64,000 bases of DNA from DATGUN01 sp035301285 (GTDB lineage Bacteria > Bacillota > Bacilli > Bacillales > Amphibacillaceae): NCBI GenBank assembly GCA_035301285.1, contig DATGUN010000090.1:1-64000 (forward strand), read 5' to 3'. A program made the translations under genes and the position numbers. How positions within the stretch are numbered: the first letter of the stretch is position 1; each line of letters starts with the position of its first letter. Below are positions 26,705-34,988 of the stretch, one piece after another. The notes under the pieces were generated by a model. The model ran no database searches. It saw nothing but the letters and a program-made list of their open reading frames with translations, and was not told the DNA's origin.

Positions 26705-27022
26705 TTGGCCATAACACATGTGACAGATAAAAATTTTGCGACTGAAACGGCAGAAGGCCTAGTGTTGGCAGACTTCTGGGCACCATGGTGCGGACCTTGC
26801 AAAATGATTGCTCCAGTTTTAGAAGAAATAGACGGTGAAATGGAAGAGAAAGTACAAATCGTCAAACTGGATGTCGACGAAAATCAAGAAACAGCTGGTA
26901 AATATGGTGTCATGAGTATACCAACTTTATTATTATTCAAAGATGGTAATGTGGTTGATCAAGTTGTTGGTTTTCAACCGAAAGAAGCATTAGTTGATTT
27001 GATCAATAAACATGCTTCATAA
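26705..27022 (+). CDS. trxA: Thioredoxin
   Basis: The general disulphide reductase (105 aa). The active site WCGPC is at residues 28-32, the cis-Pro loop is MSIPTLLLF (about 72-80), and the C-terminal GFQPKEAL is typical. The start is TTG at 26705 after AGGAGGG. It is followed by a terminator, so it is probably expressed mainly alone; a TATACT -10-like element (26658-26663) lacks a good -35. Position before uvrC is conserved in Bacillus. Confidence 0.97.
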   Translation: MAITHVTDKNFATETAEGLVLADFWAPWCGPCKMIAPVLEEIDGEMEEKVQIVKLDVDENQETAGKYGVMSIPTLLLFKDGNVVDQVVGFQPKEALVDLINKHAS

Positions 27023-27044
27023 AATGAAACGGAAATGAATAGAA

Positions 27045-27076
27045 GGACCCCTTATCTCATGACAAGGGGTCCGTTT
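27045..27076 (+). terminator. Rho-independent terminator of trxA
   Basis: GGACCCCTT (27045-27053) pairs with AAGGGGTCC (27064-27072), followed by GTTTTCGTT. Confidence 0.8.
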
Positions 27077-27104
27077 TCGTTATTGTAAAGGAATGACATG
27101 TGCA

Positions 27105-28877
27105 ATGGAACATACTATCAAAGAAAAATTAGCTGTTTTACCTGCACAGCCAGGTTGTTATTTAATGAAAGATAAACATCATACGATTATCTATGTGGGT
27201 AAGTCCAAAAAGCTCCGTAATCGGGTTAAGTCTTATTTCACAGGGGCAAATGACAAAAAAACACAACGTTTGGTACAAGAGATAACCGACTTTGAATATA
27301 TTGTAACGAACTCGGAAATAGAAGCTCTCATTTTGGAAATGAATCTGATAAAAAAATATGATCCAAAGTATAATGTCATGATGAAAGATGATAAATCCTA
27401 CCCTTATTTAAAAATAACAGAAGAGCGTCATCCACGTTTGCTGATTACTCGAAAAATAAAAAGGAGAAAAGGGAAATATTTTGGCCCATATCCGAATGTT
27501 ATTGCTGCAAAAGAGACAAAAAGGCTACTCGACCGATTGTTTCCACTTCGTAAGTGTAAAAATCCACCCGGTCGATTTTGCCTATATTATCATTTGGGTC
27601 AATGTTTGGCATGCAGTGAAAATCCACCATCAAAAGAGGATTATAAAGGAATCATTCATAAAATAACATCCTTTTTGAACGGTGGATTCAAAGAGATAAA
27701 AATGGATTTAAAAACAAAAATGGAAAAAGCAAGCGATGAATTGAATTTTGAACGTGCACAAGAACTCCGTGATCTTATACAACATATTACCATTGTGATG
27801 GAACAGCAAAAAATGACTTTGAATGATAATGTCAACCGTGATATTTTTGGTTTTAGTTATGATAAAGGATGGATGTGTATCCAGGTGTTTTTTATTCGTC
27901 AAGGCAAACTAATCGAGCGAGAGGTCTCTTTATTTCCTTTCTTTGATGAACCCGAAGAAACATTTTATAGTTATATCGGTCAGTTTTACCTTCACTCCCA
28001 CAATATTAAACCAAGACAGATACTCCTGCCCATCGGGAGTGATACTGAATTGGTGACAAAGCTATTAGATGTTGACACCCATACACCCTTCAGGGGCAGG
28101 AAAAAGGAATTAGTCGAATTGGCTTCAAAAAATGCAAAATTATCACTCGAAGAAAAGTTTTCGCTTATCGAACGGGATGAAGAACGGACAATCCAGGCTG
28201 TTGAAAGGCTTGGAACAATATTGAATATAGATACGCCGCATCGAATCGAGGCTTTTGACAATTCAAACATACAAGGTACAGATCCGGTAAGTGCCATGGT
28301 CACGTTTATGGACGGTCAACCTGATAAAAAGGGTTACCGAAAATATAAAATACGGGACGTGGAAGGACCGGATGATTACGAAACCATGCGTGAAGTGATT
28401 AGACGCAGGTACACGCGCGTTTTGAAAGAAGATTTACCTCTACCAGATTTAATTATTGTAGATGGTGGTAAAGGGCAAATGAGTGTTGCTTTAGATGTAC
28501 TGGAAAATGAACTGGGATTGGACATACCTCTCTGTGGTTTGGTGAAAGATGATAAGCATAAAACAAGTGAACTGCTTTTTGGTTTTCCGCCAGAGACCGT
28601 CCATTTATCCAGAAAATCATCTGAGTTTTACCTTGTGCAGCGCATCCAGGATGAAGTGCACCGCTTTGCGATCACTTTCCACCGCCAACTACGTGGAACA
28701 AGTGTTTTTCGTTCGAAATTGGATAATATTGCAGGAGTAGGTGAAAAACGAAGACGGTTGTTATTGAAACATTTTAAGTCATTGGATGAAATAAAAACGG
28801 CGAATATTGAAGAGATAACCAAGTTGGGGATACCCAAAAACGTTGCGAAGGATATTATTTCGGAATTGAATTCCTGA
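27105..28877 (+). CDS. uvrC: Excinuclease ABC subunit C
   Basis: UvrC makes both incisions in nucleotide excision repair. The 590-residue protein has the N-terminal GIY-YIG nuclease (PGCYLMKDKHHTIIYVGKSKKLRNRVKSYF split around residues 15-45), a Cys-rich region, the UVR domain (about 195-230; LNFERAQELRD), the RNase H-like C-terminal nuclease (RIEAFDNSNIQGTDPVSAMV and LIIVDGGKGQ) and helix-hairpin-helix motifs (IAGVGEKRRRLLLKHF). The start at 27105 aligns with other Bacillus UvrC; the ATG at 27093 touches the AAAGGA site. The Cys region reads GQCLACSE, lacking the Pro usual between Ala and Cys. Confidence 0.95.
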   Translation: MEHTIKEKLAVLPAQPGCYLMKDKHHTIIYVGKSKKLRNRVKSYFTGANDKKTQRLVQEITDFEYIVTNSEIEALILEMNLIKKYDPKYNVMMKDDKSYPYLKITEERHPRLLITRKIKRRKGKYFGPYPNVIAAKETKRLLDRLFPLRKCKNPPGRFCLYYHLGQCLACSENPPSKEDYKGIIHKITSFLNGGFKEIKMDLKTKMEKASDELNFERAQELRDLIQHITIVMEQQKMTLNDNVNRDIFGFSYDKGWMCIQVFFIRQGKLIEREVSLFPFFDEPEETFYSYIGQFYLHSHNIKPRQILLPIGSDTELVTKLLDVDTHTPFRGRKKELVELASKNAKLSLEEKFSLIERDEERTIQAVERLGTILNIDTPHRIEAFDNSNIQGTDPVSAMVTFMDGQPDKKGYRKYKIRDVEGPDDYETMREVIRRRYTRVLKEDLPLPDLIIVDGGKGQMSVALDVLENELGLDIPLCGLVKDDKHKTSELLFGFPPETVHLSRKSSEFYLVQRIQDEVHRFAITFHRQLRGTSVFRSKLDNIAGVGEKRRRLLLKHFKSLDEIKTANIEEITKLGIPKNVAKDIISELNS

Positions 28878-28970
28878 CCAGTCATATGGAGTGACAACAA
28901 TGGGACAAGAAATGAAAAAGCTTCAGGATGTAATGGCGATATAAGGTTTGACAGTATGGCAGCAATATAA

Positions 28971-28995
28971 ATAAGGGGACTGATCATCCCCTTAT
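28971..28995 (-). terminator. Terminator between uvrC and yslB
   Basis: ATAAGGGG (28971-28978) pairs with CCCCTTAT (28988-28995). The T-rich tail is on the minus strand, so it mainly ends yslB; it may also stop uvrC transcripts. Confidence 0.65.
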
Positions 28996-29001
28996 CACGG
29001 A

Positions 29002-29439
29002 TTAAGCTGTATAGAAAACGGTAAATATGACTTGATGTAGTTTTTTATTGATTTCTTCCGTACATTCACATTCCAACCCTTTTATTTTTTGAATGGCTGA
29101 TGCCAAAAAACCGGCTTCCAATCGGAATTCGGTTTCAAGGGGCGTTTTTAACCGGTGTACAATGGCGTCGGACATGAGTTCGAATTCCAGATAACGACGT
29201 TTTTCTTTTACAAAATCAAGCCTTCCCCAGCCCATTTTCTCGAACATATAACTTACATCATCCAACGATTCGATTTCAAACTGTCGTGCCAAATGTTTAC
29301 CTGTATAGTAAAGAAGTGTATTTGTCTCTGACCCAAATATATCAGGTAAACTTATGTAACGTAAAATATCATAACCTGCTCCAGAGGTATGTAGTGAGTC
29401 AAGAAGTGAAACAGGTAATAAATCATCTTTTGTTTCCAT
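29002..29439 (-). CDS. yslB: DUF2507 family protein YslB
   Basis: A 145-residue soluble protein of unknown function, DUF2507 (V4R-like) family. The recognisable stretch is RYISLPDIFGSETNTLLYYTG split over residues 27-47, followed by GKHLARQF and the later GFLASAIQ; two Cys flank the C-terminal part (LECECTEE). Homologues sit next to sdhC in Bacillus. Here the gene is on the strand opposite to the sdh operon and lysC, its usual neighbour, is absent. The ATG follows a GAGAGAGG site. Confidence 0.85.
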   Translation of the reverse strand: METKDDLLPVSLLDSLHTSGAGYDILRYISLPDIFGSETNTLLYYTGKHLARQFEIESLDDVSYMFEKMGWGRLDFVKEKRRYLEFELMSDAIVHRLKTPLETEFRLEAGFLASAIQKIKGLECECTEEINKKLHQVIFTVFYTA

Positions 29440-29657
29440 GTTGTCAATCCTCTCTCTAGTCTATAAAGTTAGCTGTTAAATTTATTATATGTATAAGATG
29501 GCATTTGTTATTTTACATGATGTGGGAACAAAATCAAAGGGACATTCCCAACATTGTATACATGTTTTTATTTTAACATTTTTGGTGCATAATATATATA
29601 TCATTTTAAATATTTATTTGATACGAACGTTAATTGGAAATAACTTGTATCCTTTCC

Positions 29658-29686
29658 TTGACGCTCCACTAAGATAGAAGTACAAT
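29658..29686 (+). promoter_or_regulatory. Sigma-A promoter of sdhCAB
   Basis: TTGACG (29658-29663), a 17-bp spacer and TACAAT (29681-29686). The predicted start near 29693 leaves a leader of about 110 nt before sdhC. The rest of 29440-29657 shows no gene. Confidence 0.75.
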
Positions 29687-29687
29687 A

Positions 29688-29766
29688 AATGTGACACAAA
29701 ATGAACATTTTCCAATGAATAAAGTTTCAAATCAGCTTTATTTGACAAAATGTTGTGCATCACATT
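29688..29766 (+). promoter_or_regulatory. Structured 5' leader of the sdh operon
   Basis: Nested complementary segments fold into one long arm: AATGTGA/TCACATT (29688-29694 with 29760-29766), CACAA/TTGTG (29695-29699 with 29753-29757), CATTTT/AAAATG (29706-29711 with 29747-29752), AATAAAG/CTTTATT (29718-29724 with 29736-29742). The outermost arm lies partly upstream of the predicted transcript start. No T-run follows, so it is not a terminator; an mRNA-stabilising or translation-controlling 5' structure is plausible. Confidence 0.5.
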
Positions 29767-29801
29767 GAATATTTCTTACACATTGAAAAGGGGGGTAACA
29801 T

Positions 29802-30422
29802 ATGGCCAAAGAACGACAGTTTTTACTCAGGAGAGTGCATTCACTGCTAGGAGTCATACCTATTGGTGTTTTTTTGATCCAACATCTGATCATCAACCAT
29901 TTCGCGGTGTATGGACAGGGAAGTTTCAACAAAGCAGCTGCATTTATACATGATTTGCCATTCAGACCATTATTGGAATGGGTGATTATTTATCTACCTA
30001 TTTTATTCCATGCTATTTTAGGTGTGTATATTGTTTTTGTAACTAAAAATAATGTCACTAAATATGGCTATTTCAGAAACTGGATGTATTATCTGCAACG
30101 CGTAACAGGAATTATCACGTTGGTTTATATTGCTGTACATATATGGCAAACCACTGTGCAGATCAATTTCTTCAATGCTGATTTAAGTTTTGATTTAATG
30201 GATAGTGTTCTCGCGAATCCAGCAATGTTCTGGTTCTATATTGTAGGTTTGATTTCTACAACTTTCCACTTTTCGAATGGTCTTTGGAGCTTTGTTGTTA
30301 CTTGGGGTATTACACAGTCTCCAAAGTCACAAAAGATTGCTACATATGTCACGTTAATCGTCTTCTTGGGACTTAGTTATGTCGGTGTACGCGCATTGCT
30401 TGCATTTGCGTACGGCATTTGA
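29802..30422 (+). CDS. sdhC: Succinate dehydrogenase cytochrome b558 subunit
   Basis: Membrane anchor of complex II (206 aa), binding two hemes b and menaquinone. Five transmembrane helices are visible. Histidines at the expected heme-ligand places are H28, H70, H113 and H156, each within a helix (for example LIQHLIINH and YIAVHIW). The ATG follows AAGGGGGG. It is the first gene of sdhCAB. Confidence 0.95.
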   Translation: MAKERQFLLRRVHSLLGVIPIGVFLIQHLIINHFAVYGQGSFNKAAAFIHDLPFRPLLEWVIIYLPILFHAILGVYIVFVTKNNVTKYGYFRNWMYYLQRVTGIITLVYIAVHIWQTTVQINFFNADLSFDLMDSVLANPAMFWFYIVGLISTTFHFSNGLWSFVVTWGITQSPKSQKIATYVTLIVFLGLSYVGVRALLAFAYGI

Positions 30423-30478
30423 ATGAAGTTGTGAACATGAAATAAGGAATTGGCAGTATACGAAGGAGTGAGCATAAG

Positions 30479-32230
30479 ATGAGTAACCGTAAAATAGCAA
30501 TTGTTGGCGGAGGCCTTGCAGGTCTGATGGCGACAATTAAAGCAGCCGAAGCGGGTGTTAATGTTGATTTGTTTTCGATCGTTCCTGTTAAACGTTCTCA
30601 CTCTGTATGTGCGCAAGGTGGCATTAACGGTGCGGTTAATACGAAAGGTGAAGGGGATTCCCCTTGGAAACATTTTGATGATACAGTTTATGGCGGTGAT
30701 TTCCTTGCAAATCAACCACCGGTTAAAGCTATGTGTGACGCTGCTCCGAGCATCATCAATATGATGGACCGGATGGGTGTCATGTTCAACCGTACACCGG
30801 AAGGTTTGTTGGATTTCCGGCGTTTTGGCGGTACGAGTGTACACCGTACGGCATATGCAGGTGCGACAACAGGACAACAACTTTTATATGCATTGGACGA
30901 GCAAGTTCGACGCTTTGAAGTGGAAGGACTTGTCACAAAATATGAAGGTTGGGAATATCTTGGAGCTGTATTAGATGATGAGGGTGTCAGCAAAGGAATT
31001 GTGGCGCAAGATGTAAAATCGTTGGAAATAAGAGCATTTCCATCTGATGTTACGATTATGGCGACAGGTGGTCCGGGAATTATATTTGGTAAATCTACCA
31101 ACTCGATGATCAATACCGGAGCAGCTGCTAGTAGCTTGTATCAACAAGGTGCAAAATACGCAAACGGCGAATTTATCCAAATCCATCCCACAGCGATACC
31201 CGGCGATGATAAGTTAAGGTTAATGAGTGAATCTGCCCGTGGGGAAGGTGGACGTATTTGGACATACAAAGATGGCGAACCATGGTATTTCCTTGAAGAG
31301 AAATATCCTGCCTATGGTAACTTGGTGACACGTGATATTGCAACAAGGGAAATATTTGATGTCTGTGTGAACCAAAAACTTGGCATTAATGGAGAAAACA
31401 TGGTATATCTGGACCTCTCCCATAAGGATCCAAAAGAACTGGACGTCAAACTCGGGGGCATTATCGAAATCTACGAAAAATTCGTCGGTGATGATCCGCG
31501 GAAAGTTCCGATGAAAATATTTCCGGCTGTACACTATTCAATGGGCGGTCTGTGGGTAGACTTTGAACAACACACAAGCATTCCAGGTGTTTTCGCGTGT
31601 GGTGAGTGTGATTATTCGCAGCACGGAGGAAATAGATTGGGCGCGAACTCATTGTTATCTGCGATTTATGGCGGAATGGTCGCCGGACCAAACGCAATTA
31701 AATACACTGAAGGGCTTGATAAGCACGTTGAAGACTTGCCTTCAACCATTTTTGATAACGCTGTTGAAGCTGAACAAGCAAAATTTGAAGAGATGATGAA
31801 CATGAAAGGCGAAGAAAATGCGTATCGTCTTCATCAAGAACTTGGTGAAATCATGACAGATAACGTTACAGTCGTTCGTCATAATGATAAGTTATTGGAA
31901 ACAGACAAAAAGATTCAAGAATTAATGGAACGTTGGCATAATATTAATATGGATGATACATCAAGATGGAATAATCAAGGTGTCATGTTTACACGGCAAC
32001 TTAAAAATATGTTGCATATGGCACGTGTTATTACAATGGGGGCATATCATCGTGATGAAAGCCGTGGAGCACATTACAAACCTGAATTCCCCAATCGTAA
32101 TGATGAGGACTGGTTGAAAACGACGATAGCCGAATATGATGAAGAAAACAACGAACCGAAAATTTCCTATGAAGATGTTGATGTATCTTTAATTGAACCG
32201 CGTTTGCGTGATTATACAAAAGCACATTAA
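30479..32230 (+). CDS. sdhA: Succinate dehydrogenase flavoprotein subunit
   Basis: Catalytic FAD subunit (583 aa) oxidising succinate to fumarate. The dinucleotide-binding motif GGGLAGLMATIKAAE is at residues 9-23; SHSVCAQGGINGAVN carries the region for covalent FAD attachment; the active-site segment HPTAIPGD and RLMSESARGEGG and the later HYSMGGLWVD follow family order. A C-terminal helical domain completes it. It lies 56 bp after sdhC with an AAGGAGTG site and leads into sdhB. Confidence 0.97.
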   Translation: MSNRKIAIVGGGLAGLMATIKAAEAGVNVDLFSIVPVKRSHSVCAQGGINGAVNTKGEGDSPWKHFDDTVYGGDFLANQPPVKAMCDAAPSIINMMDRMGVMFNRTPEGLLDFRRFGGTSVHRTAYAGATTGQQLLYALDEQVRRFEVEGLVTKYEGWEYLGAVLDDEGVSKGIVAQDVKSLEIRAFPSDVTIMATGGPGIIFGKSTNSMINTGAAASSLYQQGAKYANGEFIQIHPTAIPGDDKLRLMSESARGEGGRIWTYKDGEPWYFLEEKYPAYGNLVTRDIATREIFDVCVNQKLGINGENMVYLDLSHKDPKELDVKLGGIIEIYEKFVGDDPRKVPMKIFPAVHYSMGGLWVDFEQHTSIPGVFACGECDYSQHGGNRLGANSLLSAIYGGMVAGPNAIKYTEGLDKHVEDLPSTIFDNAVEAEQAKFEEMMNMKGEENAYRLHQELGEIMTDNVTVVRHNDKLLETDKKIQELMERWHNINMDDTSRWNNQGVMFTRQLKNMLHMARVITMGAYHRDESRGAHYKPEFPNRNDEDWLKTTIAEYDEENNEPKISYEDVDVSLIEPRLRDYTKAH

Positions 32231-32255
32231 AATATAGGGAAGGGAGTATGTGGAA

Positions 32256-33017
32256 ATGGTTGATCAAAAAACGGTTACGTTTATTATCACTAGACAGGAT
32301 AGCCCAGACGCTTCCCCTTATAAAGAGACGTTTGAGATACCCTATCGCAATAACATGAATATTATTTCCGGCTTAATGGAAATACAAAAAAATCCGGTCA
32401 CCGCTGACGGAAAAAAAGTAAGCCCTGTTCAATGGGAAATGAATTGTCTCGAGGAGGTTTGCGGTGCTTGTTCGATGGTGATCAATGGTACGGCACGTCA
32501 ATCTTGTGCTACACTTGTTGATCATCTGGAACAACCGATTCATCTTGAGCCCATGAGCACATTTCCGGTTGTACGTGACCTGGTTGTTGACCGTGAACGC
32601 ATGTTTGATGATTTGAAACGAATCAAAGCATGGATTCCAATTGATGGGACCTATGATCTTGGCGAAGGGCCGAGAATGCCTGAGAAAAAACGTCAATGGG
32701 CATATGAACTGTCGAAATGCATGACTTGTGGAGTATGTTTGGAAGCTTGTCCTAATGTGAACGATAAATCGGACTTCATCGGGCCGGCATTATTATCACT
32801 GCCAAGACTGTATAACGCACATCCAACAGGTGAAATGAATAAAGAAGACCGTCTTCATGCACTGATGGATGATGGCGGCGTTAGCGGATGTAGTAACGCA
32901 CAAAATTGTGTTCAAGTCTGTCCAAAAGGGATTCCTTTAACAACATCAATCGCTGCGATGAACAGGGATACAAATATTCAAGCATTCAAAGATTTCTTCG
33001 GCAGTGATGAAATCTAA
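32256..33017 (+). CDS. sdhB: Succinate dehydrogenase iron-sulfur subunit
   Basis: Electron-transfer subunit (253 aa). The plant-type [2Fe-2S] ligands are C64, C69, C72 and C84 (NCLEEVCGACSM...SC). The C-terminal ferredoxin domain has C155, C158, C161, C165 and C212, C218, C222 for the [4Fe-4S] and [3Fe-4S] clusters. ATG at 32256 is preferred because GGGAG lies nine bases upstream; an in-frame GTG at 32250 is only three bases from it. Last gene of the sdh operon. Confidence 0.96.
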   Translation: MVDQKTVTFIITRQDSPDASPYKETFEIPYRNNMNIISGLMEIQKNPVTADGKKVSPVQWEMNCLEEVCGACSMVINGTARQSCATLVDHLEQPIHLEPMSTFPVVRDLVVDRERMFDDLKRIKAWIPIDGTYDLGEGPRMPEKKRQWAYELSKCMTCGVCLEACPNVNDKSDFIGPALLSLPRLYNAHPTGEMNKEDRLHALMDDGGVSGCSNAQNCVQVCPKGIPLTTSIAAMNRDTNIQAFKDFFGSDEI

Positions 33018-33039
33018 TAGCCGTTAAATCACAATCATT

Positions 33040-33073
33040 AAATAACCCTTGCCTAGATCGGTAAGGGTTATTT
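33040..33073 (+). terminator. Hairpin after sdhB
   Basis: A perfect 11-bp stem, AAATAACCCTT (33040-33050) with AAGGGTTATTT (33063-33073), but only three T at the end. It may be a weak terminator or an mRNA 3' stabiliser separating sdhCAB from ysmA. Confidence 0.6.
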
Positions 33074-33090
33074 GGATGGAGGAAAAAATA

Positions 33091-33531
33091 ATGAAGAAGA
33101 TTGGCTACATCAATGATTTCGATAAATGGCGGTCCTCATTTACTTTTTATATTCCGATTACGATACGCTTTTCTGAAACAGATATGTTCGGTCACATGAG
33201 CAATGTTTCATCCTTTATTTATTTTGAACAGGCACGTATTGAATTTTTGAAAGCGGCTGGTGTGGAGTTAAATAAGAATAGTGACGGATTACCTGTCGTC
33301 GGTGATTTGGAATGTGATTATCATCAACAATTATATTTTGATGATACGCTATATATTTATGTTAAGGCACATCAAGTCGGTACCACCTCTACGGACCTTC
33401 ATTACATGGCACTCAATGAAAATAAAGAGATATGTTTGACAGGGCGTGGACGACTGGTGTTCGTCAAACCAGATACAGGTAGCCCCACTCCCCTCAATGA
33501 CAAAATAAAGGAACGATTTAAAACATTATAA
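33091..33531 (+). CDS. ysmA: Acyl-CoA thioesterase (4HBT/YbgC type)
   Basis: A 146-residue hot-dog fold thioesterase. The motif RFSETDMFGHMSNVSSFIYFEQAR (here in two parts, RFSETDMFGHMSN near residues 25-37 and YFEQARIEFL) places the catalytic Asp (D30) as in 4-hydroxybenzoyl-CoA thioesterases. The substrate is unknown. ATG at 33091 follows GGAGG; the longer frame from 33049 runs through the upstream hairpin and is rejected. Same position as B. subtilis ysmA between sdhB and gerE. A hairpin GATGG-TTGGTT/AACCAA-CCATC (33532-33565) follows the stop codon. Confidence 0.87.
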   Translation: MKKIGYINDFDKWRSSFTFYIPITIRFSETDMFGHMSNVSSFIYFEQARIEFLKAAGVELNKNSDGLPVVGDLECDYHQQLYFDDTLYIYVKAHQVGTTSTDLHYMALNENKEICLTGRGRLVFVKPDTGSPTPLNDKIKERFKTL

Positions 33532-33705
33532 GATGGTTGGTTCCATGCTTTCAACCAAGGCCATCAATACGATGAGATAGACAGGCGAAAACGGGATACT
33601 CAAGAAGGCTTCTAGGCTGTCTAAGTCAAAATTTCTAATGATTACAGTATGAATCAAGTTCTACCTACATAGGTTTAACGATTTTTGGGTCGAATGAATC
33701 AAAAG

Positions 33706-33745
33706 AAAAACCGACTTACCTGGATGGATGAGTCGGTTTTATCTT
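33706..33745 (+). terminator. Bidirectional terminator between ysmA and gerE
   Basis: AAAACCGACT (33707-33716) pairs with AGTCGGTTTT (33731-33740). T-rich tails occur on both strands (TTTTATCTTT and TTTTTCTTTT), serving both convergent genes. Confidence 0.8.
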
Positions 33746-33817
33746 TATGACTACTGGATGATTTCCTTCATGATGATCAGTATAACGGTCTCAATGTGTA
33801 AAAACGCTGGTTCTGTT

Positions 33818-34042
33818 TCAAAGCTTTAATTCCCCCATGCGAAGAAGTTCTACAACCGCTTGAGATCGTCCTTTGACACCCAGTTTTTGCATGGCATTCG
33901 AAATATGGTTGCGGACAGTTTTCTCTGATATAAAGAGATCTTCAGCTATTTCCCTGGTTGTTTTATCTTGCACTAGGAGTTCAAATACCTCTTTTTCCCG
34001 CTTCGTGAGTAGTTGCTTTGGATTATACGCATTGTCCTTCAA
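33818..34042 (-). CDS. gerE: Late mother-cell regulator GerE
   Basis: A 74-residue LuxR-type DNA-binding protein that tunes sigma-K-dependent coat genes at the end of sporulation. It is essentially one helix-turn-helix domain: LTKREKEVFELLVQ, then TTREIAEDLFISEKTVRNHI (about residues 28-47) and the dimer helix RSQAVVELLRMGEL. The start is TTG at 34042, seven bases after GGAGGGG. A sigma-K-type promoter lies upstream. It faces ysmA. Confidence 0.95.
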   Translation of the reverse strand: MKDNAYNPKQLLTKREKEVFELLVQDKTTREIAEDLFISEKTVRNHISNAMQKLGVKGRSQAVVELLRMGELKL

Positions 34043-34101
34043 ATGTTAACCCCTCCTTACTGTCAAAAACTGCACAATGAAGGGAAATTATTTAGTCTTT
34101 A

Positions 34102-34128
34102 TAGTTTATGATAAGAGAACGAATCAGT
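34102..34128 (-). promoter_or_regulatory. Sigma-K-type promoter of gerE
   Basis: Read on the minus strand: AC (34128-34127), 16 bp, CATAAACTA (34110-34102). This fits the sigma-K consensus AC-N16/17-CATANNNTA exactly in its fixed positions, and gerE is a known sigma-K target. Confidence 0.7.
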
Positions 34129-34332
34129 GCGTGTTATTAGATAAAATAGTCGATTTAAACATTTCATGTATAAGACGAACGTTGAACATGAACTGTTCAT
34201 AACATACAAGCACCTTTCTCATTAAAACAGACAGCTCATATGCCGATTTGATAAAAATCCTGAATTCGTCTTATTCAGCAAGATTATGTTACGATAGGTT
34301 TAAATGCATGATAATATAAGGGGGTATTTTAT

Positions 34333-34791
34333 TTGAAAAATGATGTTTCTAACGAATCTGTAGTTGAACTTGAAAAAACACTACGTTATATTTCGGGAAT
34401 CATTAAACGGAAAGGTAGACAAATATTACATAACTATCCCATTACATCTCCTCAATTTATTGCATTACAACTGTTGATAGATGGTGGTGATTTAACCATT
34501 GGTGAGCTTTCGAACAAAAACGGACTGGCCTTTAGTACCACAACGGATCTTGTCGATCGCCTGGAAAAAAACAAGCTCGTTGAACGCTTCCGTGATACCA
34601 ATGATCGTCGTGTCGTTCGTATACATGTACTGGATAAAGGGAAACAAATTATAAAGGAAGTCATTGAAAAAAGACAAGAGTATCTGAAAAATGTGCTAAG
34701 TAATTTTTCAAAGGATCAATCGGAACATTTAAATGAATTGTTGCAATTATTACATACTGAAATGGATGCTCATCGTCATAGCAAAAAGTAA
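34333..34791 (+). CDS. ysmB: MarR-family transcriptional regulator
   Basis: A 152-residue winged-helix regulator. The recognition region LTIGELSNKNGLAFSTTTDLVDRLEKNKLVER (in parts about residues 55-86) and wing DTNDRRVVRIHVLDKGK are typical of MarR. The target and ligand are unknown; it keeps the conserved place of B. subtilis ysmB between gerE and gerM. The start is TTG at 34333, after AGGGGGT. It diverges from gerE across a 290-bp gap that holds the gerE promoter. Confidence 0.87.
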   Translation: MKNDVSNESVVELEKTLRYISGIIKRKGRQILHNYPITSPQFIALQLLIDGGDLTIGELSNKNGLAFSTTTDLVDRLEKNKLVERFRDTNDRRVVRIHVLDKGKQIIKEVIEKRQEYLKNVLSNFSKDQSEHLNELLQLLHTEMDAHRHSKK

Positions 34792-34815
34792 ACATAATTT
34801 AAATATGTGTGTATT

Positions 34816-34904
34816 AAAAAAAGAGTTGCCTATAGTGGTACGATCAAAAGTTAGTGGTTTATTTTAAACGTTTGGTGCGTATCTTGGACAGGAACTCTTT
34901 TTTT
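34816..34904 (+). terminator. Terminator with a long loop after ysmB
   Basis: AAAAAAAGAGTT (34816-34827) pairs with AACTCTTTTTTT (34893-34904), extended inside by CCT/AGG. The loop is close to 60 nt, unusually long for an intrinsic terminator. Confidence 0.65.
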
Positions 34905-34988
34905 ATTGGGTAGATTTTGAAAGGTTGGTCTAATTCTATCGCTTAGCTCGTATATATAATATTGACAACCATCGGAGGAGGGGAAAAC

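Noticed and set aside
28902..28945. 14-codon frame after uvrC with a GGAGTG upstream
   Set aside because: Too short to separate from chance and without any neighbour relation.
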